Below, one piece after another: positions 24,972 to 33,756 of a stretch of 64,000 nt of DNA (within the stretch, counting starts at the first letter, position 1; every line of letters begins with the position of its first letter). Both the position numbers and the translations under genes were made by a program. The DNA is from Ideonella oryzae (GTDB taxonomy: Bacteria > Pseudomonadota > Gammaproteobacteria > Burkholderiales > Burkholderiaceae_C): the NCBI RefSeq assembly GCF_024055665.1, contig NZ_JAMXMC010000011.1, forward strand, positions 79,741-143,740, written 5' to 3'. Below the pieces are notes generated by a model that had not been told where the DNA came from, did not search any database, and was given only the letters and a program-made list of their open reading frames with translations.

Positions 24972-27119
24972 TCAGCCGCCGACCGGTCGGTCCTCGACCA
25001 GGCGGCCGTCCTTCAGCACCAGCACCCGCTGGGCGCTGGCGATGGTCTCGGGCCGGTGGGCCACGATGATGCGCGTCAGCTGCAACTGCTGGACCGCGAG
25101 GTTCACCCGGCGCTCGCGGTCCACGTCCAGCGCGCTGGTCGCCTCGTCCAGCAGCAGGATGCGCGGGCGCTTGTACAGCGCCCGGGCCAGCAGGATGCGC
25201 TGCTTCTGCCCGCCCGACAGGCTGGTGCCCATGTCGCCCACCAGGGTGGCGTAGCCCATGGGCATGGCCAGGATCTCCTCGTGCACCGCAGCCTGCTGCG
25301 CGCAGGCCTCGATCCAGTCACGGTCCGGGTCGGGCGCGAAAAAGGCGATGTTGTCGGCGATGGAGCCGGCGAACAGCGGCTCGTCCTGCATCACCGTGCC
25401 GATCAGGTTGCGCCAGCGGGTGCGGCCCAGGCGGGCCAGCGGCAGGCCGTCGATGGAAATCTCGCCGGCCTGCGGGCCGTAGATGCCCAGCAGCAGCTTG
25501 AGCAGCGTCGTCTTGCCGCCGCCCGACGGCCCGGTGATGGCCACCGACTCGCCCGGCGCCACACTGAAGCTGATGTCCTGTAACACCTCGGCCTCCACAT
25601 CCGCATAGCGGAAGTGCAGGCCCCGCACCGTCAGCCGGCCCGCCAGCACGGTGCCCGCGGGCAAGGGCGTGCCGGCATCCTCCTCGGGCGGCGTGCGCAC
25701 GATGTCGGCCAGGCGCTCGCCCTGCAGGCGCAGCAGCTGCAGCTCGCCGGCCTTGTCGATCAATGCGCCAAAACGGGTGGCGAACTGCTCCTGGTAGGCC
25801 AGGAAGGCGAACAGCATGCCGGTGCTGATCTGCTGGTCCATCACCGCCAGCGCGCCCAACCAGACCACCGCCACCCGCTCCAGGCCGAAGATCAGCCGCT
25901 GCCCCACCGCCAGCACCAGCTCGTGGCGGCGGGCCACCAGGCTGGCGTTCATCGCATCCACCACCAGGTTCAGAAAGCGCGACTGGCGCCGCCCCTGGGC
26001 ATTGAACAGCTTGATCGCGCCCACCCCGCGCAGCGACTCGAGAAAGTGGCTGCTCTTGCGCGCCTCGTGCACCAGGGCCTCCTCGGAGGCCTCCTTCATC
26101 GGCCGGTACAGGGCCCAGCGCAGCACCGCGTACAGCGCCACAGCAGCCACCGCCACGGCGGTCAGGGCCGGGCTGTAGGCCAGCATCAACACCAGGGTCA
26201 GCAGCACCATCAGACCGTCGATCACCGCTTCGGAGAACTGCATCGACAGCGCATCCTGGATTTGCTGCACCGCAGCAAATCGGGACCACACATCGCCGGT
26301 ATGGCGGCGCTCGAACCACTCCAGCGGCAGCCGCAGCAGGTGGGCGAAGACCTGCCCCAGCCACTGCAGCTTGAGCGTGGAGGACAGGTGCAGCACCGCC
26401 CAGGAACGGGCCGCCGCCGCCACCGACTGCAGCAGCACCAGGCCGCCGAAGCCCACGCCCAGGGTCAGCAGCAGGTCGCGGTCGCCGGTGGGCAGGGCAC
26501 TGTCCACCACCCACTGCAGAAAGAAGGGACTGCCCAGCACCAGCAGCTCCAGCGCCAGCGCCAGCAGCAGCACCTGGCCCAGGGCCCGCTTCCAGCCCAG
26601 CACCCGGCCCATCAGCTCACGCAGGCGCACCGGCTGGCGCTCGCGCCGGGGCACGAAGGCCGCGGTGGGCGTGAACTCCAGCGCCACCCCGCTGAAATGC
26701 GGCGACAGCTCGGCCAGGCTCAGTCGGCGCACGCCACGCACCGGGTCGTGCACGGTCGCCACGCCGCGCTTGAGCCCGGCCAGCACGACGAAGTGGTTCA
26801 GGTCCCAGTGCAGCACCGCCGGCAGGCTCAACTGGGCCAGCTGCTCGGGCTCGGCCCGCAGGGCGCGCGGCGCCAGACCCAGGGCCGCACCCATCTCGCA
26901 GACGTCGGCGGCCGTGGCCCCCTTCATGGAGATCTGGAAGCGGCTGCGCAGGGCCGGCAGGTCGGTGTCCAGCCCATGGGCGCCGGCCACCATGGCCAGG
27001 CAGGCCAGGCCGCATTCGGCCGCCTCGGTCTGCAACACCAGGGGCACGCGGCGGCGGCCCCATCCGGTGCGCAGGCCGCGCAAGGGCTCGGGGGCGGTGG
27101 CAGCGGTCGGCTCGGTCAT
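24972..27119 (-). CDS. Peptidase-containing ABC exporter (C39 protease, CvaB type)
   Basis: 715 residues in the three-domain order of bacteriocin/peptide exporters. Residues 25-160 are a C39 peptidase with ECGLACLAM (catalytic Cys36), NHFVVL (His) and HDPVRG (Asp). The transmembrane domain spans about 180-450. The ATPase has Walker A GPSGGGKTT, the signature LSGGQKQR and Walker B ILLLDEATSALD. It cleaves leaders after Gly-Gly and exports the peptide. The cognate substrate is very probably the double-glycine precursor encoded upstream. A gap of only 10 bp to the HlyD-type gene shows they form one operon. Confidence 0.92.
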   Translation of the reverse strand: MTEPTAATAPEPLRGLRTGWGRRRVPLVLQTEAAECGLACLAMVAGAHGLDTDLPALRSRFQISMKGATAADVCEMGAALGLAPRALRAEPEQLAQLSLPAVLHWDLNHFVVLAGLKRGVATVHDPVRGVRRLSLAELSPHFSGVALEFTPTAAFVPRRERQPVRLRELMGRVLGWKRALGQVLLLALALELLVLGSPFFLQWVVDSALPTGDRDLLLTLGVGFGGLVLLQSVAAAARSWAVLHLSSTLKLQWLGQVFAHLLRLPLEWFERRHTGDVWSRFAAVQQIQDALSMQFSEAVIDGLMVLLTLVLMLAYSPALTAVAVAAVALYAVLRWALYRPMKEASEEALVHEARKSSHFLESLRGVGAIKLFNAQGRRQSRFLNLVVDAMNASLVARRHELVLAVGQRLIFGLERVAVVWLGALAVMDQQISTGMLFAFLAYQEQFATRFGALIDKAGELQLLRLQGERLADIVRTPPEEDAGTPLPAGTVLAGRLTVRGLHFRYADVEAEVLQDISFSVAPGESVAITGPSGGGKTTLLKLLLGIYGPQAGEISIDGLPLARLGRTRWRNLIGTVMQDEPLFAGSIADNIAFFAPDPDRDWIEACAQQAAVHEEILAMPMGYATLVGDMGTSLSGGQKQRILLARALYKRPRILLLDEATSALDVDRERRVNLAVQQLQLTRIIVAHRPETIASAQRVLVLKDGRLVEDRPVGG

Positions 27120-27129
27120 GCGGTCTCTC

Positions 27130-28392
27130 TCACCAGCGCTGGCGCCAACCCAGCAGGGGCTCCAGCACCCATTCGATCAGCCGGCGGCGTTCCAGCTGGA
27201 TGTCGGCATCCAGCTGCATGCCCGGCTGCAGGGGCTGAGCCTGGCCGCCCGCGCGCATGGTCTGGGCCGAGAGCGTCACGACGATGCGGTAGAGGGGCTG
27301 CGGCGCCCCCGCCGCAGGGGCCAGCGGCAACTTGGCCAGCTCGGTGGCCTGGGCCGGCGCCTGGGCCACCTGGCTCACCGTGCCATCCAGCCAGCCGTAC
27401 TTCTGGTAAGGGAAGGCCTGCAGCCGCAGGCGCACCGGTTGCCCTGGCCGCACAAAACCCAGCGCGCTGGAGGGCGCGTACAGGTGGGCCTGCAGCGGCG
27501 CCGCGGCGGGCCACAGGCTGGCCATCGCGAACTCGTCGCTGACCGCCTGGCCCGCACCGGCGTAGATCGCGGTGACGGTGCCGGCCATCGGCGCGGTGAC
27601 GGGCAGCACGCGATCCGCGGCCGCCGGGTCGGCGCGCGTCGCCGTCTCGCGGATCTCATCGCGCTGCCGGGCCAGGCCTTGCAGCTGCTGGGCGGTCTGC
27701 GCAGGCAGCTCGCGCGCCTGGGCCTGCAGGCCGGCCAGGTCACGGCTCAGCGAAGCACGCTGGCGCAACAGGGCAGCGCCGTCGGCGCGCAGCCCCATCA
27801 CCTCTTCCTGCTTGGCCTGCACCTGGGCGGTAGAGACGAACTGCTGCCCCGCCAGCGATTCCAGCCGGGCCTGGGCCTGCTCGGCCAGGGCCAGACGCTG
27901 CTGGTGGAACTGGACCTGCTGCTCGAGCTGCTGCAGCTCGCGCTGCAAGGCCTCGATGCGCTGGGACAGCGACTGCTGCTCCGCCTCGGCCACCCGGCGG
28001 GTCTGCTGCTCGGTGTCGGCCAGGCTCTGCAGCCGGGCATCGAAGGTCTGCTGCAGCTGGCCTTGCGGCGTGCCGGCCAGGCGGGGGTCGCCCACGGCCA
28101 GGGTCATCAGCAGCTGCCCGGCCTGCACCCGCTGGCCCTCCTGCACCACCAGGCGCTGCACCCGTGCCACCTGGGGCGGAACGATGCGCACCAGGCCGCC
28201 TGCGGGTGTCAACACCCCGCTCACATGCACGCGCCGGCTGCCCTGTCCCCAGGCCAGGAACAGCCCCAGGGCCAGCACGCACACCACCACACCGGCGGTG
28301 ACCCAGGCGAGGGGCAGCGGCTGAGACAGCTGCAGGCTCCCCAGCCACTCCCCCTGACGATGGCGCAGGGCCTCGGGTCGGAACAGGCTCAT
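27130..28392 (-). CDS. HlyD-family adaptor of the peptide exporter
   Basis: About 420 residues from MSLFRPEAL, preceded by GAGGG; an ATG six codons upstream is possible. A single N-terminal membrane anchor (about residues 28-50) is followed by a beta-barrel/lipoyl half-domain (VRIVPPQVARVQRLVVQEGQ), a long Gln-rich coiled coil (about 105-215), the second lipoyl half and the barrel domain. This is the CvaA/HlyD plan: a periplasmic adaptor linking the inner-membrane exporter to an outer-membrane channel of the TolC type, which is not encoded here. Confidence 0.9.
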   Translation of the reverse strand: MSLFRPEALRHRQGEWLGSLQLSQPLPLAWVTAGVVVCVLALGLFLAWGQGSRRVHVSGVLTPAGGLVRIVPPQVARVQRLVVQEGQRVQAGQLLMTLAVGDPRLAGTPQGQLQQTFDARLQSLADTEQQTRRVAEAEQQSLSQRIEALQRELQQLEQQVQFHQQRLALAEQAQARLESLAGQQFVSTAQVQAKQEEVMGLRADGAALLRQRASLSRDLAGLQAQARELPAQTAQQLQGLARQRDEIRETATRADPAAADRVLPVTAPMAGTVTAIYAGAGQAVSDEFAMASLWPAAAPLQAHLYAPSSALGFVRPGQPVRLRLQAFPYQKYGWLDGTVSQVAQAPAQATELAKLPLAPAAGAPQPLYRIVVTLSAQTMRAGGQAQPLQPGMQLDADIQLERRRLIEWVLEPLLGWRQRW

Positions 28393-28469
28393 CCGGCCCT
28401 CGCGAGGCATCGGATGGTGGTCTGTGTGAACTGCATGGCGGGCCGATGATAGGGCGTTCGACAGGCCTC

Positions 28470-28507
28470 AAAAAGAGACGGCGGCCCGGTTTCCCGTGGC
28501 CGCCGTC
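28470..28507 (-). terminator. Intrinsic terminator after the precursor peptide gene
   Basis: GACGGCGGCC and GGCCGCCGTC form a perfect 10-bp GC-rich stem with an 11-base loop, followed on the minus strand by TCTTTTT. It ends the precursor transcript and allows the exporter genes to be made at a lower level by read-through or from a separate promoter. Confidence 0.85.
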
Positions 28508-28622
28508 GAGAGATCCCAACACGTCCTAAGTCTGGACTTGTCTTCCCTGATGGTGCGTGAACAGAGAATCGCCCTCCCCAGGCCGATTCACGATGACAGC
28601 GTCTTGTTTTCTTGTCTTCGGA

Positions 28623-28781
28623 TTACCAGCCGCCCTTGGGCAGGGCATCCACGGCCTGGGTGCCGCCCACCACAGCGCGCAGCTCGGTGGTCGACAGCTG
28701 TTGCAGCGGTTGCACCGCGGCAGTCTTGGCACGCAGCGCGCCCAGGGTGTTGGAAACGATGGACTTCAGGACTTGCTTCAT
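28623..28781 (-). CDS. Double-glycine leader peptide precursor (12-residue product)
   Basis: 52 residues. The first 40 form a leader whose end, LSTTELRAVVGG, fits the double-glycine consensus (LSxxELxxIxGG) exactly, including Leu, Glu-Leu and Gly-Gly at their places. Cleavage by the adjacent C39 exporter would release TQAVDALPKGGW, a 12-residue peptide without cysteine. That is short for a bacteriocin and in the range of signal peptides. The start is the ATG at 28781 with GGAG upstream; an in-frame ATG ten codons earlier is less likely. It is followed by a terminator and then the exporter genes, and preceded by the LuxR-type regulator gene. Confidence 0.85.
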   Translation of the reverse strand: MKQVLKSIVSNTLGALRAKTAAVQPLQQLSTTELRAVVGGTQAVDALPKGGW

Positions 28782-28827
28782 GGTGGCTTGACTCCGTTGA
28801 TCGGTGCGCATCTAGCGCGTGAAGTCA

Positions 28828-28873
28828 TTGAACCAAGTCCCCGCTTTTGGCGACACTGTCAACTCTTACAGGG
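28828..28873 (-). promoter_or_regulatory. lux-box-like dyad and promoter of the peptide gene
   Basis: The minus strand at 28854-28873 reads CCCTGT-N8-ACAGTG, matching the lux-box pattern ACCTGT-N8-ACAGGT at 9 of 12 fixed bases. A TTCAAT -10-like hexamer at 28828-28833 would put transcription start near 28821 and the dyad centre at -42.5, the usual place for LuxR-type activation. A TTGACA inside the box has too long a spacer to work as a normal -35 for this -10. Confidence 0.5.
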
Positions 28874-28900
28874 CGTCACCCTCCGCAACACATCCCCTGC

Positions 28901-29629
28901 TCAGTGGATCAGGCCCAGGCGCAGCGCCTTGAGCACCGCCTGGTGCTTGTTGCTCGCCTCGAGCTTGTGCATCGCATTCTGCAGGTGCAGCACCGCCGTG
29001 CGCTCGCTGATGCCCAGGATCGTGCCCACCTCCCAGGCGGTCTTGCCCTCCATGGTCCAGCGCAAGGCCTCCAGTTCACGGGGGGTCAGCTTGGGCCGCT
29101 CCAGCGCCACCGCGTTGGGTGCCACAAAGAGGCGCAAGGCCGCTTCCTGCGCATGCACGGCAAACAGCTGGATGTCCGCCACGATCCGGGTCAGAGCCGC
29201 GGGCTCCCTGGGCAAGGCCTGGTCGCGGTCCACGCCGAAGGTGAAATGTCGCCCCTGCGGCAGGTGCATCGCCAGCGCAATCCCCGTGCGATAGCCAAAA
29301 GCCGCCTGCTCTTCCCAGAGCTCCTCCACCCCGTTGCGGACATAGGTGGCCTGGTCCCACAGGATGGGCACGGTGCCCCGCTTGCAGTGCTGCATGACGG
29401 GATCGCGTCGCCACAACTGGTGGTTGCCAAACACGTCCAGGAAATTCGCGGGCGTGTTGTCCACCGTGAAGAAATCGGAATGGGTCAGCGAATGGTCGAT
29501 GACCGTCATCGCAGACACATAGGCAAAGCCCAGATCCTGCGCAAAGCGGATGACCTCCTCGCGGAAATCCGCTTCAGTCTGCGCCTGCATGACCGACAAA
29601 AAGCTGCCATGCAGCATGCCGGCGGTCAC
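28901..29629 (-). CDS. LuxR-family regulator with autoinducer-type domain (LuxR solo)
   Basis: About 242 residues from a GTG preceded by GGGAGG. The N-terminal half is an autoinducer-binding fold with RRDPVMQH, PILWD and FGYRTGIALAMHLPQG, and the C-terminal half a LuxR HTH (LTPRELEALRWTMEGKTAWEVGTILGISERTAVLHLQNAMHKL). Aligned by eye with TraR, Asp70, Pro71 and Trp85 are kept, but Trp57 and Tyr61, which hold the lactone, are both Phe. No luxI-type synthase is in the window. It is directly upstream of the peptide precursor gene, same strand, and probably controls it. Confidence 0.88.
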   Translation of the reverse strand: MTAGMLHGSFLSVMQAQTEADFREEVIRFAQDLGFAYVSAMTVIDHSLTHSDFFTVDNTPANFLDVFGNHQLWRRDPVMQHCKRGTVPILWDQATYVRNGVEELWEEQAAFGYRTGIALAMHLPQGRHFTFGVDRDQALPREPAALTRIVADIQLFAVHAQEAALRLFVAPNAVALERPKLTPRELEALRWTMEGKTAWEVGTILGISERTAVLHLQNAMHKLEASNKHQAVLKALRLGLIH

Positions 29630-29870
29630 GGCGCTGCCTCCCGCACCGCGCAGGCCGGGATCCACCAGGCATCCCTGACAGGTCTTACATCTAGCTCACG
29701 CACGTCGTCCATTCCAGACTATCGCCATGCTCTCGCTACCGAATGCTCATGCACCCTCGCGCTCGCGCGGCGCCATGCCACCCCCCTGGTCCTTGTATTT
29801 GTGGCCGACGGTATTTTGGCAGGCAAACCGGCCACAAACTTGTCGCTTTGTGCACGTTGGCACGCGTGTG

Positions 29871-30140
29871 ATGCGCGGAAGCCCCCGCGATCCCCTGTGC
29901 GGACAGACCCTGTGGTGCGAATCCTCCCCCCAACCCGAGGCCGGCCTGCTGTGGGACTGGGTGGAAATCAACGAAGGCGTGGTCGCCATGGCCGATCCGA
30001 TGGGTGTGCTGACCAATCTGCGTCTGGTCAGCGACGAGGGCGCGGTGATGACCAGCAACGAGGCCTCCCTGCACCTGAACGGCCTGATCCACCAGCTGCC
30101 CTGGCAGGACGAGGTGTGGCGCTCGCTGCGCCAGGCCTGA
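29871..30140 (+). CDS. Hypothetical protein, 89 residues
   Basis: The preferred start MRGSPRDPLCGQTLW gives 89 residues, acidic and soluble, with a WVEINEGVVAMADPMGVLTNLRLV core and a HQLPWQDEVWRSLRQ tail. The frame stays open further upstream but that part is AT-rich and contains promoter-like sequence, so it is probably not translated. No family recognised. Divergent from the LuxR-type gene and convergent with the NatB-type permease. Confidence 0.5.
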   Translation: MRGSPRDPLCGQTLWCESSPQPEAGLLWDWVEINEGVVAMADPMGVLTNLRLVSDEGAVMTSNEASLHLNGLIHQLPWQDEVWRSLRQA

Positions 30141-30159
30141 CGCCCCGGCGCCATCGACC

Positions 30160-31323
30160 TCAACGCGCCACCACCTTGGCCAGTTGCCGGGCCACGTAGG
30201 CCAGGCAGGCGGCGGTCAGGGCCAGCCCGATCACCGCGGTGATCGCCCAATCCCCCCAGCCCAGCGGGTCGCCCCGCAGCACGCGGTTCATCAGCGTGCT
30301 CTGCGCCAGGGCCGGCACCCACAGGTGCCAGGGACGCTCGCCGTCCTGGTCGATCATGCTCATCATCGGCAGCAGGGACACCCCCAGCAGCAGCACGCTG
30401 GCCCCGGCCTGAGCTTCCTTGAAGGTCTTGCACCGGATGGCGATCGCCATCAGCAGGGCCGACAGGCTGGCCGCCAGCGGCAGCAGCACCGCCAGGAAGG
30501 TCAGGGCCTCGGGCCAGCCATACTGGAAGTTGGCCGCCAGCGTCTCGCTGCGCAGCAGCCACTGCCCCGACAGGAAGCTCAGACTGGACAGCAGCGCGAT
30601 CAGCATGGCCACCGCGGCCACCGCGCCCCACTTGCCCACCACCAGCCCCATCCGCGTCGCAGGGGTGGTCAGCAGCGGCTCCAGCGAGCCGCGCTCGCGC
30701 TCGCCCGCCGTCGTGTCCAGTGCGGCGTTGAGCGCGCCGTAGAGCACCGCCATCAGCACGAAGAAGGGCAGCATGCCGGTCAGGCGCATGGCCCGCGCCG
30801 CCGGGCTGCCCAGGTCGCGTCCCTGCACATCCACCGCCTGCAGCAGGGCCGGCGACACGCCGCGCACCAGCAGCCGCAACACCGCCTGTTCGCGGCTGAA
30901 GCCCTGCAACAGGTTCAGGATGCGCTGCTGCCCGCTGTCAGCGCGCTGGTTGCTCGACGAACTCACCACCTCCACCGTGGGCACCTCGCCCTGGTGCAGG
31001 TCGGCCTCGAAGTCCTTGGGCACCACCACCACCGGATCGCCCAGCCGGTTCTGCGCCAGCTGCTGCTCGTAGTCGGCCGGGGCCTCGCGCACGGTGTAGG
31101 TCTGGCGCTCCAGGTAATTGCGCAGCGTGGGCGCCTGGGCGATGCCCTGCACCACCACCTCGCGCGCCTCGGCCTGCTTTTCCACTCGGGCCACCAGGGT
31201 GGAGATCAGCATCAGCACCAGTGGCCCCATGGCCACCGCGCTGAGCAGCACGGTCATCAGGGTGCGGCGGTCGCGCAGCGCGTCCGCCAGCTCCTTGCGG
31301 AACACGGTCCAGGCGCCGGTCAT
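30160..31323 (-). CDS. ABC-2 type permease, NatB-like
   Basis: 387 residues. One N-terminal transmembrane helix (MTVLLSAVAMGPLVLMLIS), a large extracytoplasmic domain (about 50-190) and a cluster of five helices in the C-terminal half, the architecture of NatB/YhaP permeases (KELADALRDRRTLM at the N-terminus is typical). It pairs with the ATPase upstream, whose stop overlaps this start by 4 bp. It probably exports sodium or another small compound; the substrate is not shown by sequence. Confidence 0.88.
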   Translation of the reverse strand: MTGAWTVFRKELADALRDRRTLMTVLLSAVAMGPLVLMLISTLVARVEKQAEAREVVVQGIAQAPTLRNYLERQTYTVREAPADYEQQLAQNRLGDPVVVVPKDFEADLHQGEVPTVEVVSSSSNQRADSGQQRILNLLQGFSREQAVLRLLVRGVSPALLQAVDVQGRDLGSPAARAMRLTGMLPFFVLMAVLYGALNAALDTTAGERERGSLEPLLTTPATRMGLVVGKWGAVAAVAMLIALLSSLSFLSGQWLLRSETLAANFQYGWPEALTFLAVLLPLAASLSALLMAIAIRCKTFKEAQAGASVLLLGVSLLPMMSMIDQDGERPWHLWVPALAQSTLMNRVLRGDPLGWGDWAITAVIGLALTAACLAYVARQLAKVVAR

Positions 31324-32105
31324 CGTGCCCCCTCCCCGCCCGCAGCGGCGGCCCGCTCGGCATCGTCAAAGGCCAGGCTCACGAAGGCCTCCTCGAAATC
31401 GCTCCGACCGGTGCGGGCCAGCAGCTCGGGCACCGTGCCCTGGGCCACCGTGGTGCCCCGGGCGATCACCACCACGTGGTCGCACAGCCGCTCCACCTCC
31501 TGCATGATGTGGGTGGAGAAGACGATGCACTTGCCCTCATCGTCGCGCAGCCGGCGCAGGGCCTCGCGCAGCGCGCGGGTGGCCAGCACGTCCAGGCCGT
31601 TGGTGGGTTCGTCCAGGATGATGTTGGGCGGGTTGTGCACCAGGGCCCGGGCCAGCGCGGTCTTCATGCGCTCGCCCTGGCTGAAACCCTCGGTACGGCG
31701 GTCCAACAGCGGGACCATGTCCAGCACCCGGGCCAGGTGCTCCGCACGGGCCACCGCCTCCGCAGCGCGCATGCCCTGCAGGCGGCCGTGGTAGACGATG
31801 TTCTCGCGCGCGGTCAGGCGCGGGTACAAGCCACGCGCATCCGAGAGCACCCCCAGGCGCGCCAGCGCGGCCTGCGGTTCGCGTGCCACCTCCAGCCCGT
31901 CCACCCGGGCCTGGCCGGCGTCAGGGGCCAACAGTGCCGCCACCATGCGCAGCGTGGTGGTCTTGCCCGCACCATTGGGGCCCAGCAGGCCGGTGATGGC
32001 GCCATCGGCCGCCTTCCAGCTCACGGCCCGCACCGCGGGCACCACCTTGCGCTGCCGGCCGCTGCCGGCGACAAAGGTCTTGCTCAGTCCGGCCACCTCG
32101 ATCAT
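31320..32105 (-). CDS. ABC transporter ATP-binding protein, NatA-like
   Basis: 261 residues. Walker A GPNGAGKTTT, signature FSQGERMK, Walker B NIILDEPTNGLD, and STHIMQEVERLCDHVVVI. This is the NatA/CcmA-type ATPase. It overlaps the permease gene by 4 bp and the upstream peptidase gene by 4 bp, so the three are translationally coupled and probably work together. Confidence 0.93.
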   Translation of the reverse strand: MIEVAGLSKTFVAGSGRQRKVVPAVRAVSWKAADGAITGLLGPNGAGKTTTLRMVAALLAPDAGQARVDGLEVAREPQAALARLGVLSDARGLYPRLTARENIVYHGRLQGMRAAEAVARAEHLARVLDMVPLLDRRTEGFSQGERMKTALARALVHNPPNIILDEPTNGLDVLATRALREALRRLRDDEGKCIVFSTHIMQEVERLCDHVVVIARGTTVAQGTVPELLARTGRSDFEEAFVSLAFDDAERAAAAGGEGAR

Positions 32106-33664
32106 CGGGCACCTCCCTGGGAGGCCGACGCGGCCGTCGGTGGCATCAAGGGCAGCAGCGCGGGTGGCCGCGGCATCTTGGCGGCACAGGCAGCATCGGC
32201 CCCCACCTCGGCCAGGGCCTTGCCATCGTCGGGCTCGTCCAGGAAGCGGAACACCACGTCGCGCATGCAGCCCAGGCTCATCACGCCGTGGCCGCTGTGC
32301 GGCACCACGATGTGGACGGCCTTCGGCCCCAGGGCCTTGGCCACCCGCTCGGCATGCACCGGCGGGGTGGCCGGATCCACCGCGCCGGACAGCAGCAGCA
32401 CCGGCGAGGGCGCCCGCGGCACCGTGTAGAAGGCCGCCGGCAGCTCGCCGCGCGGCCAGTCCCGGCAGCTGTCGCGGTACAGGCGCTCCTGAAAATCACC
32501 GAAATCGGTCAACGCAGATGCGCTGCCGGGCTTCATGCGGGGCACGTCCTCGGCACAGACCACCGAGAAGTGCATGCCGGTGGCCAGGCCCAGGCCGCGC
32601 CCGCCGCCCATGGCCCCCATGCCCAGCCCGACCAGGGCCTCGAAGCGCCCCTGGCTGGCCTGCAGCACCGCCAGAGGCAGGGCCGCCGCCGTGACCGGCG
32701 CATAGAGCGGCGGCAGCACCAGGCTGGCCAGCATCGCCCGGGTGAGGGTGAAAGTCTCGGGCTGGCCGGTGAAGGGATGGGCCACCGTGACCTTGCGCGG
32801 CAGGCTGGCTTGCAGGGCCTGCCACTGGGGCCGGGCATTCGGATAGGCGGCCCGGCAGCTGGCATCCTGGGCACAGTCGTCGAACACCGCCTCCAGCGCC
32901 GCCTGGGCGCCGGTGGCAAAGCTCTGCGGCAGCACCATGTCGGCCGGGGCCACGCCGTCCAGCACCATGCGGCGCACAGAGGCTGGGAACTGGCGCTGGT
33001 ATTCCAACGCGGCCCGCGTGCCGTAGGAGCCGCCCACCACGTTCCAGCGCGCCACGCCCAGGGCCTGGCGCACGGCGTCCAGGTCGGCCATCGCGATCGG
33101 CGTGGTGAACTGACGCAGGTCACCGTAGGGCAGCTTCTGCAGGCGCTCGCGACAGGCCTGCAGCGCGCGCTGCTCGCCGGCCGGGTCCATGCTTTCGGCC
33201 AGCGTGCGGGTGGGCTTCTCGTCGTCGCAGCGCAGGGGTGCGCTCTGCCCGGTGCCGCGTTGATCGACCAGGATCACGTCGCGCCGGTTGAGCTCGCGCG
33301 TCATCAGCTGCGACACGGGCCCAGCCAGCGAGATGGCACTCTGCCCCGGCCCCCCGGCGATGAAGACCACCGGATCCGGCAGGCGCCGGCGGGCGATGGC
33401 CGGCAGCACCGCCACATGCAGGTCGATCTGCACGCCCTGGGGCCGAGACGGATCCAGCGGGCGGCGCAGCACGCCGCAGCGGGCGTCGACCTCGACGTCC
33501 TTCAGCCGGCAGGTGTGCAGCTGCAGGGTCGGCGCCGATGGCGTCGCCTGGGCCATGGCCGGCCCCACGGCACTGGCCAGCAGGCCGCTCCACAACACCC
33601 CCCGCACCCAACGGGCGGACGTCCTGAGCGCCGTCCCGCGGCGAACCCTCGGCAATGTCAGCAT
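32102..33664 (-). CDS. Secreted S33-family alpha/beta hydrolase
   Basis: 520 residues from MLTLPRVRRGTAL, with an N-terminal signal peptide (WSGLLASAVGPAMAQA). The alpha/beta-hydrolase fold of the tripeptidyl/prolyl aminopeptidase family: PVVFIAGGPGQSA (oxyanion), DQRGTGQSAPL, nucleophile elbow VGGSYGTRA, acid in GAVDPATPP and His in PHSGHGVMS. It likely trims peptides or hydrolyses esters in the periplasm. It heads the coupled operon with the NatAB-type transporter, an arrangement I have seen described in related bacteria, suggesting a shared substrate; this is inference. Confidence 0.87.
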   Translation of the reverse strand: MLTLPRVRRGTALRTSARWVRGVLWSGLLASAVGPAMAQATPSAPTLQLHTCRLKDVEVDARCGVLRRPLDPSRPQGVQIDLHVAVLPAIARRRLPDPVVFIAGGPGQSAISLAGPVSQLMTRELNRRDVILVDQRGTGQSAPLRCDDEKPTRTLAESMDPAGEQRALQACRERLQKLPYGDLRQFTTPIAMADLDAVRQALGVARWNVVGGSYGTRAALEYQRQFPASVRRMVLDGVAPADMVLPQSFATGAQAALEAVFDDCAQDASCRAAYPNARPQWQALQASLPRKVTVAHPFTGQPETFTLTRAMLASLVLPPLYAPVTAAALPLAVLQASQGRFEALVGLGMGAMGGGRGLGLATGMHFSVVCAEDVPRMKPGSASALTDFGDFQERLYRDSCRDWPRGELPAAFYTVPRAPSPVLLLSGAVDPATPPVHAERVAKALGPKAVHIVVPHSGHGVMSLGCMRDVVFRFLDEPDDGKALAEVGADAACAAKMPRPPALLPLMPPTAASASQGGAR

Positions 33665-33756
33665 GCGGGCGATTCTCGCCAGCTTTGGGCCGCCGCCCAC
33701 CCCGCAAACCGGGGGTTCGATACAGACTGTCGCAGTTCGGCCTCCGCCCCCCGGAT

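Noticed and set aside
28857..28862. TTGACA as a normal -35 of the peptide gene
   Set aside because: The nearest -10-like hexamer is 23 bp away and the 17-bp position holds GACTTG, so a standard sigma-70 promoter is not supported without an activator.
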